Positions 1-8,755 are shown, counted from the stretch's first letter. The stretch: DNA of 37,993 nucleotides from Campylobacterales bacterium (GCA_024277445.1 JAJRVE010000120.1:1-37993); one strand, 5' to 3'. The notes: generated by a model not told the origin, from the letters alone. Program-made: numbers and translations.

Positions 1-39
1 ATGGTACCTTTTCTCTAGGGTTAACTGCTTATATTTCAT
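1..39 (-). CDS. IS30-family transposase, N-terminal start only (runs off window)
   Basis: An ATG at 39 on the minus strand opens 13 codons, MKYKQLTLEKRYH, before the window ends. This matches the usual opening of IS30-family transposases (M-x-Y-K-Q-L-T-x-E-x-R-Y). A purine-rich stretch, AAGAAAGAAG, lies just upstream as a possible ribosome binding site. Only the first residues are visible, so whether the element is intact cannot be judged. The end of the insertion sequence should lie between 40 and about 150. Confidence 0.6.
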   Translation of the reverse strand, partial: MKYKQLTLEKRYH

Positions 40-350
40 GCGACTTCTTTCTTTTTGGTCGAATAAAGATTAGCAGATATACTGTTAACCCGCTCTTTCA
101 ACCTCTTTCAAAAAAATTGCACTTATGATTAGAATTGGCGATATTATAAATAATTATACAATATATATTAAAAGAAATGATAACTTTGTGATATGATTAA
201 AAGTATTGAAAAAATATTGTATTTTTTGTTACAGATATTAAAGAACTCTATCTCGTAAATAAAACAACTCCTAAGGAAGAGTACCAATTTTAACTATTCT
301 GAGCCCTTAAAATCGAATTAGTAAGTTTTAGAGGTGCCCATAAATGATTG
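40..350. other. Gene-free flank of the IS30-like element
   Basis: No coding region is supported here. The stretch is AT-rich. An 8-bp inverted pair GGGTTAAC (18-25) / GTTAACCC (84-91) straddles the transposase start. The segment around 117-145 is a possible site for the terminal inverted repeat of the IS30-like element, but the other end is outside the window so it cannot be matched. The region from about 290 to 350 holds only the downstream flank of the MFS gene. Confidence 0.4.
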
Positions 351-1610
351 CTAGAGAAGGCTTGTGTTTTTAAGATATGTAGTGCTGTCTTTTAATTTAA
401 ACGACATAAATAGTGCAAATAACAGTACTAATAGCGTGAGCGTATAGAGTTGAGTATAGCTTCCAAAATGTAAAACCACTCCCCCTAAGATAGAGAAGAA
501 CATCCCAAACGAAATGATATTGATTTGTAGTGCGACGTACATGGGGCGTTTTTCAGGTGGTGCTAGGATTAAGATGAGGTTACCTGAGGCGATGCGGTTT
601 CCGTCTGTGGCCGCACCGACGATAAAGAAGATAGCGATGTACTCATAAAGAGAAGAGGCATTAAAGGCGATGATGATGGCAAGTATGTGCAGTGAAAGTG
701 CGATGTTTGCCGTGAGGCGGTTGAAACCACTGCCACTGATCTTTCCCCAGACTAAGTTACTGAGCATCGCACCGACCATCTGGGCAGTAATGAGTGTACC
801 GATGGCGACACCAGTGAGATGGATGCTCTCTTGTGCTTGGAGAATGATGAAGGGCAGGGCAATAAGGTAGCCGTAGGCAAAAAGAAAGGTCGTGATCTGT
901 ACTTGTAGGTCTTTGTCACTTTTGAGAAGTGCCATGGCATTTTGCAAAAACTTTTTAAAGGAGTTCTCTCTTGGTGCGATCTTCTCTTTGGGTGGTTCTT
1001 CAACACTACCAAACGCCATATAGCCTAAGCCCATTACAAAGGCACTGACCATAAAGAGATAGCCAAAGCTTTGCGGTGCAGGAAAAACTTCTAAGATGAA
1101 ACCTGCAAGTGCCCCACTGAGTAGTCCACCTAATGCGCTGAAAAATTGACGATAGGCCATAGTTTTACCACGAAACTTATGACTAAAGATCTTGGCAACA
1201 ATGTCTTTAAAGTAGATCGCCCCAAACCCTGCACTAAACGAGAAGATGAAGAGGCCAATACCGATGGAAAGTAGGCTGAGGTTAGGATGGCTATCACCAA
1301 AAAAAATGATGGCAACACCGATGAAAAACCACGCTAAAAAGCGGATGAAGAAAACCCGTCTTAGGTAAGGAAGCATGAGTGGGTAACTCTGTGCTTTAAA
1401 GGCGGCAAAGAGTTGCACGACAATAGCACCACCACGAAGCAAGGCGGCAAAAAAACCGACTAAGAGTGAACTACCACCAAAGTAGTTGACGATGAGTGGC
1501 AAGATCGTAGCAGGTTCAGCTATGGTCGTCCCGATGGTTAGAAAAAATCCGTGCAGGATGTTTTTGACGTGGTTGGAAAACTTATCCATTGACCATCGCG
1601 AAACCATCAT
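351..1610 (-). CDS. MFS-family membrane transporter
   Basis: About 419 residues with roughly 12 hydrophobic segments and a central basic loop (near residues 200-225, EEPPKEKIAPRE), the two-times-six layout of major facilitator carriers. No substrate-specific motif is recognised. Its start overlaps the end of the TrpD2-like gene, so the two are probably co-transcribed. The first codon is uncertain: TTG 1613, ATG 1610 and ATG 1607 are tandem, while ATG 1589 (MDKFSNHVKN) gives an 8-nt overlap with the upstream stop and a more MFS-like start. A weak AGGCGG sits about 9 nt before 1610. Family assignment is firm, substrate unknown. Confidence 0.8.
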   Translation of the reverse strand: MMVSRWSMDKFSNHVKNILHGFFLTIGTTIAEPATILPLIVNYFGGSSLLVGFFAALLRGGAIVVQLFAAFKAQSYPLMLPYLRRVFFIRFLAWFFIGVAIIFFGDSHPNLSLLSIGIGLFIFSFSAGFGAIYFKDIVAKIFSHKFRGKTMAYRQFFSALGGLLSGALAGFILEVFPAPQSFGYLFMVSAFVMGLGYMAFGSVEEPPKEKIAPRENSFKKFLQNAMALLKSDKDLQVQITTFLFAYGYLIALPFIILQAQESIHLTGVAIGTLITAQMVGAMLSNLVWGKISGSGFNRLTANIALSLHILAIIIAFNASSLYEYIAIFFIVGAATDGNRIASGNLILILAPPEKRPMYVALQINIISFGMFFSILGGVVLHFGSYTQLYTLTLLVLLFALFMSFKLKDSTTYLKNTSLL

Positions 1611-2478
1611 CAACAGAAGCCGCCTTTTCGGTCACAAAAAGATAGACAGCAGCATTAAGCTTGGCGAGTTTTACGTACTCCTCTGAAGGCTCTGTCAGCT
1701 TTTGTACAGAGTCCTCAAGCGTGATAGCATCCCATGACTTGTTGTAGTGAACGCCATAATGTTCAGGGTCGATAATAAACTCTTCAACCTCTCCCTCCTT
1801 AGCAATCCACAGGCGCCCTTTACTAAAGAGTTCAGGGGTTCCTTCATTGCCTTGGATGAGTGCAAAACGCTTGTAGCGATCGCCAAAGATATCAACATAC
1901 TTTGTAACATAGGGCTTGTGAAACACACCCGTAATAGCATACTCGCTTTGCGCAATACGTGGTAGCTTTTCAATGGTGGTTAGACCAGTACGAAGTCCAA
2001 GACGTTGACGGATGGTGGTGAGTTTATGAAGTTTAGGGATGAACTCTTTACGATCAAAGTAGTGAACATTGTCTGGAAGCGTAGTAGCGCTAACGATATC
2101 TTTAATCGTGATACCTTTTTTGGCAGGGAGCAGTTCATCGCCAGTGAGCACAAGGTTAAGACCATGCGGTGCTAAGGCTTCGGCCACAAGCGGAAAGATG
2201 TAGGGGTTTTTCGCTTTACCATCAAAAGGGTAGCCGAGTTCTATGGAGTTGGCAACGGCTTGATGTTTTATGTTTTTGTCACAAGCGTGTAAGGCACCCA
2301 CAAACTCGTCGCGCGTCTCAGGCTTCAGTCGCCAGCCAAGTAAAAATGCTGCGATCTGTTCAGGATAAACAGACTGATCTAACATCTGTGTCATCATGTC
2401 TTTAGCCTCTTCAAGGCTAAGGTCTCGGTTGCTTTTTGGACCAGTACCAACCGCGTGTATATAGGTGTGAAAATTCAT
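1582..2478 (-). CDS. TrpD2/YbiB-like glycosyl (phosphoribosyl) transferase family protein
   Basis: 298 residues from ATG 2478, preceded by AAAGAGAAA. The N-terminal helical part (NRDLSLEEAKDMMTQML...EQIAAFLLGWRLKPET) is the classical start of the anthranilate phosphoribosyltransferase fold, followed by an alpha/beta domain with LTGDELLPAKKG. The GTGGD phosphoribosyl-binding loop of true TrpD is not visible; GYPFDGKAKNP occupies its place. That fits the TrpD2/YbiB branch, some of which bind nucleic acid rather than make tryptophan. No trp genes are adjacent. The open frame extends upstream to 2715, but that extension resembles no family and crosses insertion-sequence debris, so it is excluded. 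Followed by an overlapping MFS gene. Confidence 0.72.
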   Translation of the reverse strand: MNFHTYIHAVGTGPKSNRDLSLEEAKDMMTQMLDQSVYPEQIAAFLLGWRLKPETRDEFVGALHACDKNIKHQAVANSIELGYPFDGKAKNPYIFPLVAEALAPHGLNLVLTGDELLPAKKGITIKDIVSATTLPDNVHYFDRKEFIPKLHKLTTIRQRLGLRTGLTTIEKLPRIAQSEYAITGVFHKPYVTKYVDIFGDRYKRFALIQGNEGTPELFSKGRLWIAKEGEVEEFIIDPEHYGVHYNKSWDAITLEDSVQKLTEPSEEYVKLAKLNAAVYLFVTEKAASVDDGFAMVNG

Positions 2479-2665
2479 CGTTTCTCTTTTGTAGATAATA
2501 TATAGGTGCTCTTTATTGGTTCTGAGTTTAACAAAATTTTGACGATAAAACCCTTGATATAGGTCATTATCACTATATATATTTGCTTCTTGATACATAT
2601 CCCCTAATAACGAAATAGAAAATAAGTAGCAAACGTGAGATATCGTAAAATACGAAGAAAGAAGC

Positions 2666-2711
2666 ACGAAAGCGTCACTTTCTGTTATCACCCACAAGGT
2701 GACACTTTCGT
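2666..2711. repeat. 13-bp imperfect inverted repeat (hairpin)
   Basis: ACGAAAGCGTCAC (2666-2678) pairs with GTGACACTTTCGT (2699-2711) with a single mismatch that would be a G-U pair in RNA, around a 20-nt loop. It ends 14 nt before the first transposase-like fragment and could be an insertion-sequence end or a terminator-like structure. Confidence 0.45.
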
Positions 2712-2725
2712 CCAAGGACAGAAGT

Positions 2726-2800
2726 ATGGCACAAGGCGTTTTAAATTTTTCTGTAGAAGCGACAGATGAACGATTAACACCAAGATCAGAAGAGATTTAA
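2726..2800 (+). pseudogene. Transposase N-terminal fragment (IS4/IS1380-like, tentative)
   Basis: A 24-codon ORF starts MAQGVLNFSVEATDERLTPR and stops at TAA 2798-2800. The opening resembles the first residues of DDE transposases of the IS4/IS1380 type, but the family is from memory and tentative. The rest of the gene is missing. AAGGACAGAAG precedes the start as a ribosome binding site. Treated as a remnant. Confidence 0.4.
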
Positions 2801-2864
2801 TCTGGCTACACTTTATAGGACACAGGAATGGTAGAATTTCTATAGGAAGTAAAAAGGACAGAAG

Positions 2865-3044
2865 ATGGCCGGAAAAGGTAGAACATATACACAGGAGTTT
2901 AGAGACTCAGCAATACAACTTGCACTAAACAGTGAGAAGTCAGTGTTGACAGATCAGTCTCGTGTCATCTACATTAGAGGTAGAATACCGATAGTAGTTC
3001 TTGACACGTGTCATATAAAGTTAGATAAATTTCTCCTAAAATAA
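2865..3044 (+). pseudogene. IS3-type OrfA N-terminal fragment
   Basis: A 59-codon ORF. Residues 1-26 (MAGKGRTYTQEFRDSAIQLA...) match the helix-turn-helix start of IS3-family OrfA proteins, K-x-R-x-Y-T-x-E-F-R-x-x-A. After about residue 27 the resemblance ends and the frame runs through unrelated sequence to TAA 3042-3044, so the remainder of OrfA and all of OrfB are gone. The SDR gene begins 28 nt downstream, so the scar forms the SDR promoter region. Confidence 0.5.
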
Positions 3045-3072
3045 GAGATAGTAATACAAGATAGGAATCCAT

Positions 3073-3906
3073 ATGTCTCAAGTCGTTCTCATTACCGGTG
3101 TTAGCTCTGGTATAGGAAAAACATCAGCTCTTTTGTTGGCGGAACGTGGTTATATTGTTTATGCCGGAACACGTACACCTGATAAGTTTGAGACAAATAC
3201 AAAAAACCTGCACGTAATACAACTTGATATAACCGATACAAAAAGTATTCAAACTGCTGTTCAACACATCTATAAAGAGCAGAAAAAGATAGATGTGTTA
3301 GTAAACAACGCGGGTTATGGTTTAGTCTCAACGGTAGAAGATGTAACAGAAGCGGAGATGTTTGAACAGTTTAACGTCAATGTCTTTGGTGTGTTTCGTG
3401 TCTGTAAAGAGGTGATCCCCCTTATGAGAGAGAATAACTTTGGTGTCATCATAAATATCAGCTCATTTCTTGGAAAGATTGGACTTCCTCTCTTGACCTT
3501 TTATAACTCAAGCAAGTATGCAGTCGAAGGTATAACAGACTCGCTTCGATATGAACTTAGAGACTTTAACATTAGAGTACACTCCATAATGCCGGGCTTT
3601 TTTAATACCAATTTTGCCAAAAGTAATTTAGTGACAAACGCTGCAACCTTTGAGAAAAACTCTCCGTATTCAAAACTTGTCTCTAATCTTGCACCCAATA
3701 TTGTTGAGCAGATCAATAATGGAAATGATGCAGGTGAAGCAGCTGAACTCATTGTTAAGATGATAGAAGACGAAGCATCTCTTGCGAGAGAAACAGTGGG
3801 TGATAAGGCAAGTAAGTTCATTCCTATGCGGCGCGAGCTCAGCGATGAAGATTTTGAGCGAAGAGTGAGAGAATATTACAAGCTTGAGGACAATCATGGT
3901 CTATAG
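3073..3906 (+). CDS. Short-chain dehydrogenase/reductase (SDR), intact copy
   Basis: 277 residues, a classical SDR length. Visible landmarks are the NAD(P)-binding TGVSSGIG at residues 8-15, NNAG at 78-81, the catalytic serine around 130-131 (INISSF) and the Y144-x-x-x-K148 pair (YNSSK). Cytosolic NAD(P)H-dependent oxidoreductase; substrate not predictable. The start has AGGA upstream. Twelve nt downstream lies an AraC regulator, then a second SDR of very similar sequence (both share ISSFLGK-(I/M)-GLPLL and a C-terminal FIPMR-(R/K)-ELSDE). The pair looks like a duplicated SDR with its own regulator. Upstream DNA is insertion-sequence scar. Confidence 0.88.
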   Translation: MSQVVLITGVSSGIGKTSALLLAERGYIVYAGTRTPDKFETNTKNLHVIQLDITDTKSIQTAVQHIYKEQKKIDVLVNNAGYGLVSTVEDVTEAEMFEQFNVNVFGVFRVCKEVIPLMRENNFGVIINISSFLGKIGLPLLTFYNSSKYAVEGITDSLRYELRDFNIRVHSIMPGFFNTNFAKSNLVTNAATFEKNSPYSKLVSNLAPNIVEQINNGNDAGEAAELIVKMIEDEASLARETVGDKASKFIPMRRELSDEDFERRVREYYKLEDNHGL

Positions 3907-3917
3907 AGGTAGCCTTG

Positions 3918-4844
3918 ATGGATAGCTTTTTTTTCAACATCACAGACAGACGTTACAAACTCAGCCAGTTATATAAAAAAAAAGATGAACATGTCATACG
4001 TGTTGATATTTCTAACGGTCTAATCTTTTTTGATGTTGCACTCTCTTTACAAGAAGAGAAAATCATTGAGGTTGAAAATCTTGATCGCATGAATTTCATA
4101 GTTGCTGTACGTCAGGGAAAATGCCGAATTGAAGATAAGATAGAAGTTAAAACATTTACGCTGCATCAAAACAATACTTATCTCTTTGCATCCTCACGAC
4201 AAAAGCTGAAAATCACAATAGAAGTGTCAAAAAATGTAGAGGTCTTTGTCCTTTTTGTTGCATACTTTTTTATAAAAAGGTATTTGAGCGATAATGCGTA
4301 TGAGCCTATAAATTTTTTATATAAGAAGTTACAAGCAGAGGTGAGTCTTGAACTTTTGAATGAGACACCGACGGATGCCTTAAGTCTTTATCTCATAGAT
4401 AAGATCGTCAATGCAAAAGATAGTGAAAAGATGAACAGCATTATTAGTGAACATCGTGCTGTTGAGTATATGATACACCGTTTTTCGCTTTTAGAACATA
4501 TTGACGAAAATGTGTTTACGCAAGAAGAGGTCGAGATTGCAACACATGCAAAGCAGATCATTTTACAAAACTATAAAAATCCACCAACGATTAAAGAACT
4601 TGCGCATCTCTGTTCGACCAATGATTTTAAACTCAAAAAATATTTTAAAAAAGTTCATAAAACGACGATTTATGGGTATGTACAAAAACTTCGTTTGAAA
4701 AAAGCAAACTTATTGCTTCGTGAAAAGTTACTTAGTGTCAAAGAGATTGCAACGGAAGTCGGTTATAAACATCAAGGGCACTTTAGCGCTATTTTTTTTA
4801 AGACTTATGGCGTTTATCCCAAGGATCTAAAAATATCCGTTTAG
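3918..4844 (+). CDS. AraC-family transcriptional regulator
   Basis: 308 residues from ATG 3918, with GAGGT seven nt upstream; a TTG at 3915 is an alternative start. The last ~90 residues form the double helix-turn-helix of AraC/XylS proteins: PTIKELAHLCSTNDFKLKKYF and the second helix LLSVKEIATEVGYKHQGHFS followed by FFKTYGVYPKDLK. The N-terminal ~200 residues are a probable effector or dimerisation domain without recognisable motif. It sits between two paralogous SDR genes on the same strand and probably controls one or both. Effector unknown. Confidence 0.85.
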   Translation: MDSFFFNITDRRYKLSQLYKKKDEHVIRVDISNGLIFFDVALSLQEEKIIEVENLDRMNFIVAVRQGKCRIEDKIEVKTFTLHQNNTYLFASSRQKLKITIEVSKNVEVFVLFVAYFFIKRYLSDNAYEPINFLYKKLQAEVSLELLNETPTDALSLYLIDKIVNAKDSEKMNSIISEHRAVEYMIHRFSLLEHIDENVFTQEEVEIATHAKQIILQNYKNPPTIKELAHLCSTNDFKLKKYFKKVHKTTIYGYVQKLRLKKANLLLREKLLSVKEIATEVGYKHQGHFSAIFFKTYGVYPKDLKISV

Positions 4845-4938
4845 CGATAGATATAAATCCCTTTAGTGATAAAAGAAGTAAATAAATACTACTATTTAAT
4901 AGTAATATGTTGATAATAAATAGTTCAAAGGAATTACA

Positions 4939-5754
4939 ATGTCAAAAGTAGTTTTAATCACAGGGGCAAGTTCGGGAATGGGTGAGGCGACAGCACGTCT
5001 TTTACATGAAAATGGATATAAAGTTCATGCAGGAACTAGAGACAAAGACCTTGATACTCCGAAGATAGTCGGTGTCAATAATATCTATTTAGACGTGACA
5101 GATACAGAGTCCATGAAAACAGCGGTAGAGGCCATTATGATGCAAGAAAAATGTATTGACGTACTTGTGAACAATGCTGGTTTTGGGCTTCTCTCGACAG
5201 CAGAAGATGCAACGGACGAAGAGATCTTTAAACAGTTCGATGTCAATGTTTTTGGTTTGATGAAGATGACAAGAGAAGTAATCCCGCATATGAGAGAAGC
5301 AAAGTCCGGTGTCATCATCAACATAAGCTCATTTCTTGGAAAGATGGGACTTCCTCTTCTTAGTCACTATAATGCATCAAAATATGCTGTTGAAGGCTTT
5401 GTAGACTCGGTTCGCTTTGAACTGAACCCATATGGTGTTCGTGTTCATGCTATTCAAGCAGGTCTGTTTGGGACAAACTTTTTGAAAAAAGGGCTTGTGG
5501 CTAATGCAGCTACAACAGCATAAGAGTCTCCCTACAAATCACTGGTATCGCATTTTGTTCCTATAGTCGCTAAGGCGATCAATGAAGGACCTAACCCTTT
5601 ACCTATTGCTGAGGCAGTTAAGAGTATTATAGAAGATAAAAAGGCACCGATATCAACGCCTGTAGGAGGAGAAGCTACAACGTTTATTCCTATGCGAAAA
5701 GAGTTAAGTGATGAGGTCTTTGAACAAAAAATAAAAGAGACTTTTGGCCTCTAA
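4939..5754 (+). pseudogene. Second SDR gene interrupted by an in-frame TAA
   Basis: The first 194 codons encode an SDR with TGASSGMG near residue 8, NNAG, and YNASK as the catalytic pair. The frame stops at TAA 5521-5523, right after NAATTA. Reading on in the same frame for 76 more codons gives ESPYKSLVSHF...TFIPMRKELSDEVFEQKIKETFGL and a stop at 5752-5754. This aligns with the C-terminus of the intact paralogue upstream (NSPYSKLVSNL...FIPMRRELSDEDFERRVREYY). No frameshift is present: one nonsense codon separates the halves. The catalytic residues survive in the shortened product, but the C-terminal part is lost. A recent mutation or a sequence error are both possible. Confidence 0.85.
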
Positions 5755-5789
5755 TTGACGCTGGACAAACATTTTTTAAAGGAACTAAT

Positions 5790-6869
5790 ATGAGATATGT
5801 ATTGATTCTAATGTTAAGTTTGACATTTGTATATGCACAAACTTCTCAGGAATTAAGAGAAAAAGCACTTTCTAAGGGTCTTGTCTCAATGCCAACAAGC
5901 TTTGCGCAGCTAAAGCGTGAGGTGGATGATGTGACAAACCCCATGAGTGTTGAGAAGATCTACTTAGGTAAGAAACTCTTTTTTGACAAAAACCTCTCTA
6001 AAGACAGAACCATCGCCTGTGCCACCTGTCATAAACTAGACGAGGGTGGGGTGGACGGTAAACCTACGGCTATTGGTTACCATAGTCTTCCAAACCCTTC
6101 GCATCTTAACTCACCGACGGTTCTAAACACTGCTTACTCAAAACACTTCTTTTGGGATGGTCGTGTGAGTACGCTTCGCGAACAGGCACAAGGCCCGACA
6201 GTCGCCCCTTTTGAGATGGCTTCTTCTGCTGAATTGATAGAAGAGCGTATGCAAGAAAATGAGGAGTATGTGAGACTGTTTAAAAAATTATTTCCAGGAA
6301 AACGTACCCTAACCTTTGGCAACATGGCTAAGGCGATAGAAGTGTATGAGAAGACACTGATCACTCGGGGTACTTTTGATGAATTTTTAGATGGTAATGA
6401 TACGGCAATGAGTGAAGAGGCGCAGATAGGGCTTAATATGTTTATAGACATAGGCTGTAAAGGGTGTCACTTTGGGCCGGCAGTCGGGGGTCAAAAGATA
6501 CAAAAATTTCCACTACGTGATTACAACAGCATTATCAACCTGACCTTTAGTTATGACGAAAAAACCAACACCCGTGGGCTTGCTAACTTTGCCTTTAACG
6601 TTGAGATGTACCATCCTTATCCTTTTAAGAACAAGGGCGACTTTATGGGTAGAGATGGAAACCAGCTTTTTCGCGTGCCTATCTTACGTAACATCGCCAA
6701 GACAAAACCTTACTTTCATAATGGTGTCATAAAAGATCTGCGAGAGGCACTCTTCTTGATGGGAAGACATCAGGTTGGTGTGGACATGACAGAGCGCCAA
6801 CTTGACTATATGGAAGCCTTTATGAAGTCTCTAAATGGCGAATTGGTGGACTATAACCTAAGTCAATGA
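5790..6869 (+). CDS. Di-heme cytochrome c peroxidase / MauG family protein, periplasmic
   Basis: 359 residues with a signal peptide (MRYVLILMLSLTFVYA). Two c-heme sites are visible: C77-A-T-C80-H81 and C223-K-G-C226-H227. Between them is the conserved block HLNSPTVLNTAYS-KHFFWDGR, and later FRVPILRNIAKTKPYFHNG, both typical of bacterial CcpA/MauG proteins that reduce hydrogen peroxide with electrons from periplasmic cytochromes. The next gene overlaps its stop by ATGA and encodes a secreted thioredoxin-like protein, so the two are probably translated together. Peroxidase activity is inferred from family. Confidence 0.87.
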   Translation: MRYVLILMLSLTFVYAQTSQELREKALSKGLVSMPTSFAQLKREVDDVTNPMSVEKIYLGKKLFFDKNLSKDRTIACATCHKLDEGGVDGKPTAIGYHSLPNPSHLNSPTVLNTAYSKHFFWDGRVSTLREQAQGPTVAPFEMASSAELIEERMQENEEYVRLFKKLFPGKRTLTFGNMAKAIEVYEKTLITRGTFDEFLDGNDTAMSEEAQIGLNMFIDIGCKGCHFGPAVGGQKIQKFPLRDYNSIINLTFSYDEKTNTRGLANFAFNVEMYHPYPFKNKGDFMGRDGNQLFRVPILRNIAKTKPYFHNGVIKDLREALFLMGRHQVGVDMTERQLDYMEAFMKSLNGELVDYNLSQ

Positions 6870-7246
6870 AGCTTCTCTTTATATTTTGTGCATTAATTGT
6901 TACCCTACACGCGGACCATGTTCGGTGGCAAGGCAATTTCGAGAAGGCGCGACAAGAGGCACTAAAAGAGAACAAAGCGATGATGGTCTTTCTCATTACT
7001 CCCGAGTGTTCTATGTGCATGAAGATGCTACGTACTACTTTTATGGATCAAAAGTATATTGCTTACATTAATACTCACTATGTCTCGGTGTTAGTGCAGA
7101 AAGATCAAAAGATGAGTTATCCCATAGAGTTACTTTATACTTTAGAGTACCCCACACTCTTCTTTTTAGACACCAATGAGATCTATACAAAAAAGCCCCT
7201 TTTTGGATATGTTTCACCTCAGAGCTTAGCGAAGCATTTCCCATAA
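6866..7246 (+). CDS. Secreted thioredoxin-fold protein
   Basis: 126 residues with an N-terminal signal segment (MKLLFIFCALIVTLHA). The mature part has FEKARQEALKENKAMMVFLITPECSMC, a thioredoxin-like strand followed by a C-S-M-C redox motif at about residues 50-53, and a cis-proline-like EYPTLFF. It resembles periplasmic thioredoxin-fold proteins of the DUF255/thioredoxin_7 type. The start overlaps the peroxidase stop (ATGA), suggesting a partner role, for example keeping heme-binding cysteines of a c-type cytochrome reduced. That role is inference. Confidence 0.72.
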   Translation: MKLLFIFCALIVTLHADHVRWQGNFEKARQEALKENKAMMVFLITPECSMCMKMLRTTFMDQKYIAYINTHYVSVLVQKDQKMSYPIELLYTLEYPTLFFLDTNEIYTKKPLFGYVSPQSLAKHFP

Positions 7247-7253
7247 GGCTTAT

Positions 7254-7261
7254 GCTACAAT
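7254..7261 (+). promoter_or_regulatory. Extended -10 promoter of thiI
   Basis: GCTACAAT at 7254-7261, preceded by T, gives TG-C-TACAAT, an extended -10 box. It lies 21 nt before the thiI start codon and just after the preceding stop. No convincing -35 box is seen, as is usual for Campylobacterota housekeeping promoters. Confidence 0.5.
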
Positions 7262-7282
7262 TGCATCTATAAAAACTGAGGT

Positions 7283-8752
7283 ATGACCGTGCAAGATTCA
7301 GCAACAAAAACACAAAAATTCATCTTAAAACTTTTTCCAGAGATCATGATCAAAGGCGCATCGGCGAAACGTCAGATGACGGGACAACTTTACATTAATA
7401 TTGTTACTATATTGGGCCGTATTCACAGTGACATCGAGGTCAAGAAGTTTTCTGACAAGATCGAAGTAGTTGCGCCTGTTGTTGTTTTAGACGCAGTCCG
7501 TGTCGCACTACTTGAGACTTCAGGTATCGAACAAGTCTTAGAAGCTTTACAGTTTGATGATATGGATAGCATTGACAAGATCAAGGTCAAAGTAGGTGAA
7601 CTGGTTGCTGATAATCTTGAAGGTAAGACATTTGTTGTACGCGCCAAACGTTCAGGTCAACAAGACTTTAGTTCAACTAACATCGAGCAGACTGTAGGCG
7701 GTTACCTCTTAGCGCACTCGAAGGCAAAGGGGGTTGACCTTAGAAACGCTGAGATAACCATACGTTTGGAGTTGATCCATAAACAGCTTAATGTCATCAC
7801 CAAAAAGTACAAAGGTCTGAGTGGCTTTCCTATCGGTACACAAGGTGATATTTTGTCCTTGATGTCAGGTGGATTTGACTCTACGGTTGCCTCTTACCTG
7901 ACGATGAAGCGGGGCATTAAAACCCACTTCGTTTTTTTTAACCTCGGTGGCGCAGCTCATGAGATCGGGGTGAAGCAGGTTGCGCTTTACCTCTGGTCTA
8001 AGTTTGGCTCTTCGCATAGGGTGAAGTTCATCTCTGTCCCTTTTGAAGGTGTTCTTGAAGAGATCTTCCGTTCAACCGGTCCGACCTATATGGGCGTGAC
8101 GCTAAAGCGTTTAATGTTGATGGCGTCTGAGAAGATCGCAGATGAGATGGAGATCGATGCTCTTTTAACGGGTGAGAGTGTAGCGCAGGTTTCCAGTCAG
8201 ACCTTGCGTAACCTTGCCTTGATCGACAAGGTAAGTAACAAGCTCATCTTACGTCCGCTCTCTACGATGAACAAACCAGAGATCATGGGCATAGCCGATG
8301 ACATTGGTACCCGCCATTTTGCAGAGAGTATGCCAGAGTATTGTGGTGTTATCTCACAAAACCCGATTACTCATGGTTCGTTTAAACGGATGGAAAAAGA
8401 GGCGAAACGTTTTAACTATGAGGTCTTAGACAAGGCGGTAGAAGATGCTCAACATATCTACGTCGATGAGATACTTGCAGATGTCAAAGAGATGGCGGCG
8501 ATAGAGGTAGTAGAAACGCTAGACGACACGAAACATGTGGTCATCGACATACGTGCAGAAGATGAGTGCATCGAGACCTCTTGTGAAAGTATCAAGATAC
8601 CCTTTTACAAACTCAAAAAAGCCTTCGCAGACCTACCCAAAGATAAAGAGTATCTTCTCTACTGTGAAAAAGGCATTATGAGCCAACTGCATGGGCAGTT
8701 TTTAAAAGATGCGAAGATCTGTGAAAACATTAAGGTCTATCGACCTCAATAG
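7283..8752 (+). CDS. thiI: tRNA 4-thiouridine synthase ThiI with rhodanese domain
   Basis: 489 residues. Order of parts: an N-terminal ferredoxin-like/THUMP region (about 10-175, with FVVRAKRSGQQDFSS), the PP-loop ATP pyrophosphatase domain beginning at S195-G-G-F-D-S200, and a C-terminal rhodanese domain with the likely persulfide cysteine in LLYCEKGIMSQ (about C461). ThiI transfers sulfur to uridine 8 of tRNA and, in many bacteria, to ThiS for thiamine synthesis; the rhodanese domain makes this the long E. coli-like form. The gene appears monocistronic with its own -10 box; its end meets the convergent lipoprotein gene 3 nt away. Confidence 0.93.
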   Translation: MTVQDSATKTQKFILKLFPEIMIKGASAKRQMTGQLYINIVTILGRIHSDIEVKKFSDKIEVVAPVVVLDAVRVALLETSGIEQVLEALQFDDMDSIDKIKVKVGELVADNLEGKTFVVRAKRSGQQDFSSTNIEQTVGGYLLAHSKAKGVDLRNAEITIRLELIHKQLNVITKKYKGLSGFPIGTQGDILSLMSGGFDSTVASYLTMKRGIKTHFVFFNLGGAAHEIGVKQVALYLWSKFGSSHRVKFISVPFEGVLEEIFRSTGPTYMGVTLKRLMLMASEKIADEMEIDALLTGESVAQVSSQTLRNLALIDKVSNKLILRPLSTMNKPEIMGIADDIGTRHFAESMPEYCGVISQNPITHGSFKRMEKEAKRFNYEVLDKAVEDAQHIYVDEILADVKEMAAIEVVETLDDTKHVVIDIRAEDECIETSCESIKIPFYKLKKAFADLPKDKEYLLYCEKGIMSQLHGQFLKDAKICENIKVYRPQ

Positions 8753-8755
8753 CGC

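Larger units (their letters stand above)
2479..3072. other. Insertion-sequence scar region without intact genes
   Basis: Nearly 600 bp between the TrpD2-like gene and the first SDR gene. It holds a hairpin (2666-2711) and two short plus-strand ORFs resembling the N-termini of two different transposases. Each is preceded by the same AAGGACAGAAG leader (2715-2725 and 2855-2864 onward). No full-length gene is present. The simplest reading is nested insertion followed by deletion. Confidence 0.6.

Noticed and set aside
2479-2715. Upstream extension of the TrpD2-like frame to 2715
   Set aside because: The extra 79 residues resemble no family, cross a hairpin and the transposase scar, and the ATG at 2478 has its own ribosome binding site and the family-typical N-terminus.
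5521-5523. Stop-codon reassignment or selenocysteine-like recoding
   Set aside because: The codon is TAA and many intact genes here end with TAA; two isolated breaks do not support recoding.
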